Positions 13,401 through 28,100 of a stretch of 64,000 nucleotides of DNA are shown one piece after another. This stretch comes from Xylocopa sonorina (lineage: Eukaryota > Arthropoda > Insecta > Hymenoptera > Apidae): NCBI RefSeq assembly GCF_050948175.1, contig NW_027490218.1:248001-312000 (forward strand), given 5' to 3'. The notes under the pieces were generated by a model. That model did no database searches, had not been told where the DNA came from, and was given only the letters and a program-made list of their open reading frames with translations. How positions within the stretch are numbered: position 1 is the first letter of the stretch; every line of letters starts with the position of its first letter. Made by a program: the position numbers and the translations under genes.

Positions 13401-16400
13401 AGGTATACATAACATTCCACAATGAATATTATATCTTATTACGAAACATAGAAATGAAATACGACTTCTCATTTTAAGAAGCATTAGAACTCTAGTGCTA
13501 CGATACGCAGACATCTGCAAACAATATTTCCTAGCAAGGAAGTGTCGCACTTACATTCTTTCGAAGTGAATGCGAGGTATACATAACACTCCACAATGAA
13601 TATTGTATCTTATCACGAAACATAGAAATGAAATGCGACATCTCGTTTTAAGTAGCATTAAAACTCTATTGCTACGATACGTAGACATCTGCAAACGATA
13701 TTTCCTAGCATGGAAGTTTCGCATTTACATTCTTTTGAAGTGAATACGAGATATACGTGACACTTCGCAATGGATACTATATCTTATCATGAAACATAGA
13801 AGTGAGATGCGATATCGCGTTTTAGGAAGAATTAGAACTCTATTGCTACGATGCGTAGACATCTGCAAACGTTACTTCCTAGCAAGGAAGTGTCGCATTT
13901 ACATTCTTTTGAAGTTAATACGAGGTATACATAACATTACACAATGAATATTATATCTTATTACGAAACATAGAATTGAAATACGACTTCTCATTTTAAG
14001 AAGCATTAGAACTCTATTGCTACGATACGTAGACATCTGCAAACGCTATTTCCTAGCATGGAAGTGCCGCATTTACATTCTTTTGAAGTGAATACGAGGT
14101 ATACATGACACTTCGCAATGAATATTATATGTTATCATGAAACATAGGAATGAGGTGCTATATCGCGTTTTGAGGAGGATTAGAACTCTATTGCTAATAT
14201 AAATAGACATCTGCAAACTCTATTTCCTAGGAAGGAAATGTCGAATTTGCATACCATTGAAGTGAATACGAGGTATACATTAAACTTCGCAATGAATATT
14301 ATATCTTATCATGAAACATAGAAATGAGATGCGACATCTCGTTTTACGAAGTATTAGTACTCTATTGTTTCCATACGTAGTCATTTGGAAACGCTATTTC
14401 CTAGCAAGGAAGTGTCGCATTTACATCCTTTTGAAGTGAATACGAGGTATATATGACACTTCGCAAAGAATATTATATCTTATCATGAAACATAGAAAAA
14501 AGATGCGATATCGCGTCTTGAGAAGCACTAGAAATCTATTGCTACGATACGTAGACATCTGGAAACGCTATATCCTAGCAGGGAAGTGTCGCATTTAAAT
14601 TCTTTTGAACTGAATGCGAGGTATACATAACACTCCACAATGAATATTATATCATATCATGAAACATAGAAGTGAGATGCGATATCGCGATTTAAAAAGA
14701 ATTGGAATTCTGTTGCTTCGATACGGAGACATCTGCAAACGCAATTTCCTAGGAAGGAAGTGTCGCATTTACAATCTTTTGAAGTGAATACGAGGAATAC
14801 ATGACACTTCGCAATGAATATTATATCTTATCATGAAACATAGGAATGAGATGCGATATCGCGTTTTAATATGCGTTAGAACTCTATTGCTACGATACCT
14901 AGACATCTGCAAACGCTATTTCCTAGGAAGGAAGTGTCGCATTTACATTCTAATGAAGGGAATACGAGGTATACATGACACCTCGCATGAATTTTATATC
15001 TTATCATGAAACATAGAAATGAAATGCGATATCGCGTTTTAAGAAGCGTTAGAACTCTGTTGCTTCGATACGGTGACATCTGCAAACGCAATTTCCTAGC
15101 AAGGAAGTGTCGCATTTGCATTCTTTTGAAGGGAATACGAGGTATACATGAAACTTCGCAATGAATTTTATATCTTATCATGAAACATAGAAATGAAATG
15201 CGATATCGCGTTTTAAAAAGCGTTAGAACTCTATTGCTTCCATACGTAGACATCTTCAAACTCTATTTCCTAGCATGGAGGTGTCGCATTTACATTCATT
15301 TGAAGTGAATACGCGGTATACGTGACACATCGCAATGAATATTACATCTTACCACGAAACATAGAAATGAAATGCGACATCTCGTTTTAAGAAGCATTGG
15401 AACTCTATTGCTACGATACGTAGACATCTGCAAAGGCTATTTCCTAGCATGGAAGTGTCGCATTTACATTCTTTTGAAGAGAATACGAGGTATACATAAC
15501 ACTCCATAATGAATATTATATCTTATCATGAAACATAGCAGTGAGATGCGATATCGCGTCTTAAGAAGCATCAGAACTATATTGCTACGGTACGTAGATA
15601 TCTGCAAACGCTATTTCCTAGCATGCAAAAGTCGCATTTACATTCTTTTGAAGTGAATACTAGGTATTCATGACACTTCGCAATGAATATTTTATCCTGT
15701 CATGAAACATAGAAGTGAAATGCGATTTCGCGTTCTAAGAAGCATTAGAACTCTATTGCTACGGTACGTAGACATCTGCAAACGCTATTTCCTAGCATGC
15801 AAAAGTCGCATTTACATTCTTTTGAAGTGAATACTAGGTATTCATGACACTTCGCAATGAATATTTTATCCTGTCATGAAACATAGAAGTGAAATGCGAT
15901 TTCGCGTTCTAAGAAGCATTAGAACTCTATTGCTACGATACGTAGACATCTGCAAAGGCTATTTTCTAGCATGGAAGGGTCGCATTTACATTCTTTTGAA
16001 GTGAATGCGAGGTATACATAACACTCCATAGTGAATATTATATCTTATCATGAAACATAGCAGTGAGATGCGATATCGCGTTTTAAGAAGCATTAGAACT
16101 CTACTGCTACGATACGTAAACATCTGCAAACGCTATTACCTAGCATGGAAATGCCGCATTTACATTCTTTTGAAGTTAATACGAGGTATACATGACACTT
16201 CGCAATGAATATTATATCTTATCTCGAAACATAGATGTGAGATGCGATATCGCGATTTAAGAAGCACTAGAACTCTATTGCTACGATACGTAGACATCTG
16301 CAAATGTTATTTCCTAGCAAGGAAGTGTCGCATTTACATTCTTTTGACGTGAATACGAGGTAAACATAACATTCCACTATGAATATCACACCTTATTACG

Positions 16401-16878
16401 AAATATACAAATGAAATGTGGCTTCTCGTTTTAAGAAGCATTAGAACTCTATTGCTACGATACGTAGACATCTGCAAACCCTATTTCCTAGCATGGAAGT
16501 GCCGCAATTACATTCTGCTGAAGATAATACGAGGTATACATAACACTTCGCAATGGATACTATATCTTATCATGAAACATAGAAGTGAGATGCGATATCG
16601 CGTTTTAGGAAGCATTAGAACTCTATTGTTACGATGCGTAGACATCTGCAAACGTTATTTCCTAGCAAGGAAGTGTCGCATTTACATTCTTTTGAAGTTA
16701 ATACGAGGTATACATGACACTTCGCAATGAATATTATATCTTATCACGAAACATAGGAATGAAATGCGACATCTCGTTTTAAGAAGCATTAGTACCCTAT
16801 TGCTACGATACGTAGACATCTACAAACGCTATTTCCTAGCATGCAAGTGTCGCATTTACATTCTTTTGAAGTGAATAC

Positions 16879-17922
16879 AAGGTATACATGACACTTCGCA
16901 ATGAATATTATATCTTATCATGAAACATAGTTGTGAGATGCGATATCGCGTTTTAAGAAGCATTAGAACTCTATTGCTACGATACGTAGACATCTGCAAA
17001 CGCTACTTCCTAGCATGGAAGTGACGCATTTACATTCTTTTGAAGTGAATACGAGGTACACATAACACTCCACAATGAATATTGTATCTTATCACGAAAC
17101 ATAGAAATGAAATGCGACATCTCGTTTTAAGAAGCATTAGAACTCTATTGCTACGATACGTAGACATCTGGAAACGCTATTTCCTAGCAAGGAAGTGTCG
17201 CATTTACATTCTTTTGAAGTGAATACGAGGTATACATAACTCTCCACAATGAATATTATATCTTATCACGAAACATAGGAATGAAATGCGACATCTCGTT
17301 TTAAGAAGCATTAGTACCCTATTGCTACGATACGTAGACATCTACAAACGCTATTTCCTAGCATGCAAGTGTCGCATTTACATTCTTTTGAAGTGAATAC
17401 AAGGTATACATGACACTTCGCAATGAATATTATATCTTATCATGAAACATAGTTGTGAGATGCGATATCGCGTTTTAAGAAGCATTAGAACTTTATTGCT
17501 ACGATACGTAGACATCTGCAAACGCTACTTCCTAGCATGGAAGTGACGCATTTACATTCTTTTGAAGTGAATACGAGGTACACATAACACTCCACAATGA
17601 ATATTGTATCTTATCACGAAACATAGAAATGAAATGCGACATCTCGTTTTAAGAAGCATTAGAACTCTATTGCTACGATACGTAGACATCTGGAAACGCT
17701 ATTTCCTAGCAAGGAAGTGTCGCATTTACATTCTTTTGAAGTGAATACGAGGTATACATAACACTCCACAATGAATATTGTATCTTATCACGGAACATAG
17801 AAATGAAATGCGACATCTCGTTTTAAGTAGCATTAAAATTTTACTGCTACGATACGTAGACATCTGCAAACGCTATTTCCTAGCATGCAAGTGTCGCATT
17901 TACATTCTTTTGAAGTGAATAC
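16879..17922 (+). repeat. Trimer higher-order repeat of A-B-B monomers
   Basis: The variant AAGGTATACATG occurs at 16879 and 17401, 522 bp apart, with near-identical intervening sequence. Within each trimer the first monomer has the palindrome GCGATATCGC (class A), and the next two have GCGACATCTCG with TCACGAAAC (class B). A third class A monomer follows at about 17930. Confidence 0.85.
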
Positions 17923-20249
17923 GAGGTATACATGACACTTCGCAATGAATATTATATCTTATCATGAAACATAGTAGTGAGATGCGATATCGCGTTTTAA
18001 GAAGCATTAGAACTTTATTGCTACGATACGTAGACATCTGCTAAAGCTACTTCCTAGCATGGAAGTGTCGCATTTACATTCTTTTGAAGTTAATACGAGG
18101 TATACATGACACTTCGCAATGAATATTATATCTTATCATGAAACATAGAAGTGAGATGCGATATCGCGTTTTAAGAAGCATTAGAACTCTATTGCTACGA
18201 TACGTAGACGTCTGCAAACGCTATTTCCTAGCATGGAAGTGCCGCATTTACATTCTTTTGAAGTGAATGCGAGGTACACATGACACTTCGCAATGAATAT
18301 TATATGTTATCATGAAACATAGAAATGAAATGCGATATCGCGTTTTAGGAAGCATTAGAACTCTATTGCTACGATACGTAGACATCTGGAAACGCTATTC
18401 CCTAGCATGGAAGTGTCGCAATTACATTATTTTGAAGTGAATACGAGATATACATGACACTTCGCAATGGATACTATATCTTATCATGAAACATAGAAGT
18501 GAGATGCGATATCGCGTTTTAGGAAGCATTAGAACTCTATTGCTACGATGCGTAGACATCTGCAAATGTTATTTCCTAGCATGCAAGTGTCGCGTTTACA
18601 TTCTTTTGAAGATAATACGAGGTATTCATAACACTTCGCAATGAATATTTTATCTTATCATGAAACATAGAAGTGAGATGCGATATCGCGTTTTAAGAAT
18701 CATTAGAACTCTATTGCTGCGATACGTAGACATCTGCAAGCGCTACTTCCTAGCATGGAAGTGTCGCATTTACATTCTTTTGAAGTGAATACGAGATATA
18801 CATGACACTTCGCAATGAATATTATATCTTATCATGAAACATAGGAATGTGGTGCTATATCGCGTTTTGAGAAGCATTAGAACTCTATTGCTAATATACG
18901 CAGACATCTGCAAACTCTATTTCCTAGCAAGGAAATGTCGCACTTACATTCCATTGAAGTGAATACGAGGTATACATAACATTACACAATGAATATTATA
19001 TCTTATTACGAAACATAGAATTGAAATACGACTTCTCATTTTAAGAAGCATTAGAACTCTATTGCTACGATACGTAGACGTCTGCAAACGCTATTTCCTA
19101 GAATGGAAGTGCCGCATTTACATTCTTTTGAAGTGAATACGAGGTACACATGACACTTCGCAATGAATATTATATGTTATCATGAAACATAGAAATGAAA
19201 TGCGACATCTCGTTTTAAGAAGCATTAGAACTCTATTGCTACGGTACGTAGACATCTGCAAACGCTATTTCCTAGCATGCAAGTGTCGCATTTACATTCT
19301 TTTGAAGTGAATACGAGGTATACATAACACTCCATAATGAATATTATATCATATCATGAAACATAGCAGTGAGATGCGATATCGCGTTTTAGAAAGCATT
19401 AGAACTCTATTGCTACGATGCGTAGACATCTGCAAATGTTATTTCCTAGCAAGGAAGTGTCGCATTTACATTCTCTTGACGTGAATACGGGGTAAACATA
19501 ACATTCCACAATGAATATTACACCTTATTACGAAATATACAAATGAAATGCGACTTCTCATTTTAAGAAGCATTAGAACTCTATTGCTACGTTACGTAGA
19601 CATCTGCAAACCCTATTGCCTAGCATGGAAGTGCCGCATTTACGTTCTTCTGAAGATAATACGAGGTATACATAACACTTCGCAATGGATACCATATCTT
19701 ATCATGAAACATAGAAGTGAGATGCGATATCGCGTTTTAGGAAGCATTAGAACTCTATTTTTACGATGCGTAGACATATGCAAACGTTATTTCCTAGCAA
19801 GGAAGTGTTGCATTTACATTCTTTTGAAGTTAATACGAGGTATACATGACACTTCGCAATGAATATTATATCTTATCATGAAACATAGTAGTGAGATGCG
19901 ATATCGCGTTTTAAGAAGCATTAGAACTCTATTGCTACGATACGTAGACATCTGCAAACGCTATTTCCTGGCATGGAAGTGCCGCATTTACATTCTTTTG
20001 AAGTGAGTACGAGGTATACTTGACACTTCGCAATGAATATTATATGTTATCATGAAACATAGAAATGAAATGCGACATCTCGTTTTAAGAAGCATTAGAA
20101 ATCTATTGCTACGGAACGTAGACATCTGCAAACGCTATTTCCTAGCATGCAAGTGTCGCATTTACATTCTTTTGAAGTGAATACGAGGTATGCATAACAC
20201 TCCATAATGAATATTATATCGTATCATGAAACATAGCAGTGAGATGCGA

Positions 20250-23200
20250 TATCGCGTTTTAAGAAGCATTAGAACTCTACTACTACGATACGTAAACATC
20301 TGCAAACGCTATTACCTAGCTTGGAAATGCCGCATTTACATTCTTTTGAAGTTAATACGAGGTATACATGACACTTCGCAATGAATATTATATCTTATCT
20401 CGAAACATAGATGTGAGATGCGATATCGCGAATTAAGAAGGACTAGAACTCTATTGCTATGATGCGTAGACATCTGCATATGTTATTTCCTAGCAAGGAA
20501 GTGTCGCATTTACATTCTTTTGACGTGAATACGGGGTAAACATAACATTCCACAATGAATATTTCACCTTATTACGAAATATACAAATGAAATGCGACTT
20601 CTCATTTTAAGAAGCATTAGAACTCTATTGCTACGTTACGTAGACATCTGCAAACCCTATTTCCTAGCATGGAAGTGCCGCATTTACGTTCTTCTGAAGA
20701 TAATACGAGGTATACATAACACTTCGCAATGGATACCATATCTTATCATGAAACATAGAAGTGAGATGCGATATCGCGTTTTAGGAAGCATTAGAACTCT
20801 ATTGTTACGATGCGTAGACATCTGCAAAAGTTACTTCCTAGCAAGGAAGTGTCGCATTTACATTCTTTTGAAGTGCATACGAGGTATACATAACATTCCA
20901 CAATGAATATTATATCTTATTACGAAACATAGAAATGAAATACGACTTCTCATTTTAAGAAGCATTAGAACTCTATTGCTACGATACGTAGACATCTGCA
21001 AACGCTATTTCCTAGCATGGAAGTGTCGCATTTACATTCTTTTTAAGTGAAAACGAGGTATAGATAACACTCTACAATGAAAATTATACCTTATCACGAA
21101 ACATAGGAATGAAATGCGACATCTCGTTTTAAGAAGCATTAGTACCCTATTGCTATGATTCGTAGACATCTACAAACGCTATTTCCTAGCATGGAAGTGC
21201 CGCATTTACATTCTTTTGAAGTGAATACGAGGTATACATGACACTTCGCAATGAATATTATATGTTATCATGAAACATAGAAATGAAATGCGACATCTCG
21301 TTTTAAGAAGCACTAGAAATCTATTGCTACGGTACGTAGACATCTGCAAACGCTATTTCCTAGCATGCAAGTGTCGCATTTATATTCTTTTGAAGTGAAT
21401 ACGAGGTATACATAACACTCCATAATGAATATTATATCTTATCATGAAACATAGCAGTGAGATGCGATATCGCGTTTTAAGAAGCATTAGATCTCTACTA
21501 CTACGATACGTAAACATCTGCAAACGCTATTACCTAGCTTGGAAATGCCGCATTTACATTCTTTTGAAGTTAATACGAGGTATACATGACACTTCGCAAT
21601 GAATATTATATCTTATCTCGAAACATAGATGTGAGATGCGATATCGCGAATTAAGAAGCACTAGAACTCTATTGCTATGATGCGTAGACACCTGCAAATG
21701 TTATTTCCTAGCAAGGAAGTGTCGCATTTACATTCTTTTGACGTGAATACGGGGTAAACATAACATTCCACAATGAATATTACACCTTATTACGAAATAT
21801 ACAAATGAAATGCGACTTCTCATTTTAAGAAGCATTAGAACTCTATTGCTACGTTACGTAGACATCTGCAAACCCTATTTCCTAGCATGGAAGTGCCGCA
21901 TTTACGTTCTTCCGAAGATAATACGAGGTATACATAACACTTCGCAATGGATACCATATCTTATCATGAAACATAGAAGTGAGATGCGATATCGCGTTTT
22001 AGGCAGCATTAGAACTCCATTGTTACGATGCGTAGACATATGCAAACGTTATTTCCTAGCAAGGAAGTGTCGCATTTACGTTCTTTTGAAGTTAATACGA
22101 GGTATACATGACACTTCGCAATGAATATTATATCTTGTCATGAAACATAGTAGTGAGATGCGATATCGCGTTTTAAGAAGCATTAGAACTCTATTGCTAC
22201 GATACGTAGACATCTGCAAACGCTATTTCCTGGCATGGAAGTGTCGCATTTACATTCTTTTTAAGTGAATACGAGGTATAGATAACACTCTACAATGAAA
22301 ATTATACCTTATCAAGAAACATAGGAATGAAATGCGACATCTCGTTTTAAGAAGCATTAGTACCCTATTACTACGATATGTAGACATCTACAAACGCTAT
22401 TTCCTAGCATGCAAGTGTCGCATTTACATTCTTTTGAAGTGAATACGAGGTATGCATGACACTTCGCAATGAATATTATATCTTATCATGAAACATAGTA
22501 GTGAGATGCGATATCGCGTTTTAAGAAGCATTAGAACTTTATTGCTACGATACGTAGACATCTGCTAAAGCTACTTCCTAGCATGGAAGTGTCGCATTTA
22601 CATTCTCTTGAAGTTAATACGAGGTATACATGACACTTCCCAATGAATATTATATCTTATCATGAAACATAGAAGTGAGATGCGATATCGCGTTTTAAGA
22701 AGCATTAGAACTCTACTACTACGATACGTAAACATCTGCAAACGCTATTACCTAGCTTGGAAATGCCGCATTTACATTCTTTTGAAGTTAATACGAGGTA
22801 CACATGACACTTCGCAATGAATATTATATCTTATCTCGAAACATAGATGTGAGATGCGATATCGCGAATTAAGAAGCACTAGAACTCTATTGCTATGATG
22901 CGTAGACATCTGCAAATGTTATTTCCTAGCAAGGAAGTGTCGCATTTACATTCTTTTGACGTGAATACGGGGTAAACATAACATTCCACAATGAATATTT
23001 CACCTTATTACGAAATATACAAATGAAATGCGACTTCTCATTTTAAGAAGCATTAGAACTCTATTGCTACGTTACGTAGACATCTGCAAACCCTATTTCC
23101 TAGCATGGAAGTGCCGCATTTACGTTCTTCTGAAGATAATACGAGGTATACATAACACTTCGCAATGGATACCATATCTTATCATGAAACATAGAAGTGA

Positions 23201-25146
23201 GATGCGATATCGCGTTTTAGGAAGCATTAGAACTCTATTGTTACGATGCGTAGACATCTGCAAAAGTTACTTCCTAGCAAGGAAGTGTCGCATTTACATT
23301 CTTTTGAAGTGCATACGAGGTATACATAACATTCCACAATGAATATTATATCTTATTACGAAACATAGAAATGAAATACGACTTCTCATTTTAAGAAGCA
23401 TTAGAACTCTATTGCTACGATACGTAGACATCTGCAAACGCTATTTCCTAGCATGGAAGTGTCGCATTTACATTCTTTTTAAGTGAAAACGAGGTATAGA
23501 TAACACTCTACAATGAAAATTATACCTTATCACGAAACATAGGAATGAAATGCGACATCTCGTTTTAAGAAGCATTAGTACCCTATTGCTATGATTCGTA
23601 GACATCTACAAACGCTATTTCCTAGCATGGAAGTGCCGCATTTACATTCTTTTGAAGTGAATACGAGGTATACATGACACTTCGCAATGAATATTATATG
23701 TTATCATGAAACATAGAAATGAAATGCGACATCTCGTTTTAAGAAGCACTAGAAATCTATTGCTACGGTACGTAGACATCTGCAAACGCTATTTCCTAGC
23801 ATGCAAGTGTCGCATTTATATTCTTTTGAAGTGAATACGAGGTATACATAACACTCCATAATGAATATTATATCTTATCATGAAACATAGCAGTGAGATG
23901 CGATATCGCGTTTTAAGAAGCATTAGATCTCTACTACTACGATACGTAAACATCTGCAAACGCTATTACCTAGCTTGGAAATGCCGCATTTACATTCTTT
24001 TGAAGTTAATACGAGGTATACATGACACTTCGCAATGAATATTATATCTTATCTCGAAACATAGATGTGAGATGCGATATCGCGAATTAAGAAGCACTAG
24101 AACTCTATTGCTATGATGCGTAGACACCTGCAAATGTTATTTCCTAGCAAGGAAGTGTCGCATTTACATTCTTTTGACGTGAATACGGGGTAAACATAAC
24201 ATTCCACAATGAATATTACACCTTATTACGAAATATACAAATGAAATGCGACTTCTCATTTTAAGAAGCATTAGAACTCTATTGCTACGTTACGTAGACA
24301 TCTGCAAACCCTATTTCCTAGCATGGAAGTGCCGCATTTACGTTCTTCCGAAGATAATACGAGGTATACATAACACTTCGCAATGGATACCATATCTTAT
24401 CATGAAACATAGAAGTGAGATGCGATATCGCGTTTTAGGCAGCATTAGAACTCCATTGTTACGATGCGTAGACATATGCAAACGTTATTTCCTAGCAAGG
24501 AAGTGTCGCATTTACGTTCTTTTGAAGTTAATACGAGGTATACATGACACTTCGCAATGAATATTATATCTTGTCATGAAACATAGTAGTGAGATGCGAT
24601 ATCGCGTTTTAAGAAGCATTAGAACTCTATTGCTACGATACGTAGACATCTGCAAACGCTATTTCCTGGCATGGAAGTGTCGCATTTACATTCTTTTTAA
24701 GTGAATACGAGGTATAGATAACACTCTACAATGAAAATTATACCTTATCAAGAAACATAGGAATGAAATGCGACATCTCGTTTTAAGAAGCATTAGTACC
24801 CTATTACTACGATATGTAGACATCTACAAACGCTATTTCCTAGCATGCAAGTGTCGCATTTACATTCTTTTGAAGTGAATACGAGGTATGCATGACACTT
24901 CGCAATGAATATTATATCTTATCATGAAACATAGTAGTGAGATGCGATATCGCGTTTTAAGAAGCATTAGAACTTTATTGCTACGATACGTAGACATCTG
25001 CTAAAGCTACTTCCTAGCATGGAAGTGTCGCATTTACATTCTCTTGAAGTTAATACGAGGTATACATGACACTTCCCAATGAATATTATATCTTATCATG
25101 AAACATAGAAGTGAGATGCGATATCGCGTTTTAAGAAGCATTAGAA
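20250..25146 (+). repeat. 14-monomer (2436-bp) tandem higher-order repeat, two units
   Basis: 20250-22710 matches 22690-25146 at a fixed spacing of 2436 bp, with very few substitutions. Within each unit a half-unit spacing of 1218 bp (seven monomers) is also visible: the rare sequence TACTACGATACGTAAAC lies at 20281, 21499, 22717 and 23935. The spacing pattern fits an older seven-monomer repeat that was duplicated again as a pair. Confidence 0.88.
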
Positions 25147-28100
25147 CTCTATTGCTACGATACGTAGACGTCTGCAAACGCTATTTCCTAGCATGGAAGT
25201 GCCGCATTTACATTCTTTTGAAGTGAATGCGAGGTACACATGACACTTCGCAATGAATATTATATGTTATCATGAAACATAGAAATGAAATGCGATATCG
25301 CGATTTAAGAAGCACTAGAACTCTGTTGCTACGATGCGTAGACATCTGCAAATGTTATTTCCTAGCAAGGAAGTGTCGCATTTACATTCTTTTGACGTGA
25401 ATACGAGGTAAACATAACATTCCACAATGAATATTACACCTTATTACGAAATATACAAATGAAATGCGACTTCTCATTTTAAGAAGCATTAGAACTCTAT
25501 TGCTACGATACGTAGACATGTGCAAACGCTATTTCCTAGCATGGAAGTGCCGCATTTACATTCTTTTGAAGATAATACGAGGTATACATAACACTTCGCA
25601 ATGAATATTATATCTTATCATGAAACATAGAAGTGAGATGCGATATCGCGTTTTAAGAAGCATTAGAACTCTATTGCTACGATACGTAGACATCTGCAAA
25701 CGCTATTTCCTAGCATGGAAGTGTCGCATTTACATTCTTTTGAAGTGAATACGAGGTATACATAACACTCTACAATGAATATTATATCTTATCACGTAAC
25801 ATAGGAATGAAATGCGACATCTCGTTTTAAGAAGCATTAGTACTCTATTGCTACGATACGTAGACATCTGCAAACGCTATTTCCTAGCATGGAAGTGCCG
25901 CATTTACATTCTTTTGAAGTGAATACGAGGTATACATGACACTTCGCAATGAATATTATATCTTATCATGAATCTTAGAAGTGAGATGCGATATCGCGTT
26001 TTAAGAAGCATTAGAACTCTAGAACTACGATACGTAGAACCCTGCAAACGCTATTTCCAAGCATGGAAGTTTCGCGTTTACATGCTTTTGAAGTGAATAC
26101 GATGTATACATAGCACTCTACAATGAATATTATATCTTATCACGAAACATAGGAATGAAATGCGACATCTCGTTTTAAGAAGCATTAGAACCGTATTGCT
26201 ACGATACGTAGACATCTGCAAACGCTATTTCCTTGCATGTAAGTGTCGCATTTACATTCTTTTGAAGTGAATACGAGGTATACATGACACTTCGCAATGA
26301 ATATTATATCTTATCATGAAACATAGAAGTGAGATGCGATATCGCGTTTTAAGAAGCATTAGAACTCTATTGCTACGATACGTAGACGTCTGCAAACGCT
26401 ATTTCCTAGCATGGAAGTGCCGCATTTACATTCTTTTGAAGTGAATGCGAGGTACACATGACACTTCGCAATGAATATTATATGTTATCATGAAACATAG
26501 AAATGAAATGCGATATCGCGATTTAAGAAGCACTAGAACTCTGTTGCTACGATGCGTAGACATCTGCAAATGTTATTTCCTAGCAAGGAAGTGTCGCATT
26601 TACATTCTCTTGACGTGAATACGGGGTAAACATAACATTCCACAATGAATATTACACCTTATTACGAAATATACAAATGAAATGCGACTTCTCATTTTAA
26701 GAAGCATTAGAACTCTATTGCTACGTTACGTAGACATCTGCAAACCCTATGTCCTAGCATGGAAGTGCCGCATTTACGTTCTTCTGAAGATAATACGAGG
26801 TATACATAACACTTCGCAATGGATACCATATCTTATCATGAAACATAGAAGTGAGATGCGATATCGCGTTTTAGGAAGCATTAGAACTCTATTGTTACGA
26901 TGCGTAGACATCTGCAAAAGTTACTTCCTAGCAAGGAAGTGTCGCATTTACATTCTTTTGAAGTGCATACGAGGTATACATAACATTCCACAATGAATAT
27001 TATATCTTATTACGAAACATAGAAATGAAATACGACTTCTCATTTTAAGAAGCATTAGAACTCTATTGCTACGATACGTAGACATCTGCAAACGCTATTT
27101 CCTAGCATGGAAGTGTCGCATTTACATTCTTTTTAAGTGAAAACGAGGTATAGATAACACTCTACAATGAAAATTATACCTTATGACGAAACATAGGAAT
27201 GAAATGCGACATCTCGTTTTAAGAAGCATTAGTACCCTATTGCTATGATTCGTAGACATCTACAAACGCTATTTCCTAGCATGGAAGTGCCGCATTTACA
27301 TTCTTTTGAAGTGAATACGAGGTATACATGACACTTCGCAATGAATATTATATGTTATCATGAAACATAGAAATGAAATGCGACATCTCGTTTTAAGAAG
27401 CACTAGAAATCTATTGCTACGGTACGTAGACATCTGCAAACGCTATTTCCTAGCATGCAAGTGTCGCATTTACATTCTTTTGAAGTGAATACGAGGTATA
27501 CATAACACTCCATAATGAATATTATATCTTAGCATGAAACATAGCAGTGAGATGCGATATCGCGTTTTAAGAAGCATTAGATCTCTACTACTACGATACG
27601 TAAACATCTGCAAACGCTATTACCTAGCTTGGAAATGCCGCATTTACATTCTTTTGAAGTTAATACGAGGTATACATGACACTTCGCAATGAATATTATA
27701 TCTTATCTCGAAACATAGATGTGAGATGCGATATCGCGAATTAAGAAGCACTAGAACTCTATTGCTATGATGCGTAGACACCTGCAAATGTTATTTCCTA
27801 GCAAGGAAGTGTCGCATTTACATTCTTTTGACGTGAATACGGGGTAAACATAACATTCCACAATGAATATTACACCTTATTACGAAATATACAAATGAAA
27901 TGCGACTTCTCATTTTAAGAAGCATTAGAACTCTATTGCTACGTTACGTAGACATCTGCAAACCCTATTTCCTAGCATGGAAGTGCCGCATTTACGTTCT
28001 TCCGAAGATAATACGAGGTATACATAACACTTCGCAATGGATACCATATCTTATCATGAAACATAGAAGTGAGATGCGATATCGCGTTTTAGGCAGCATT

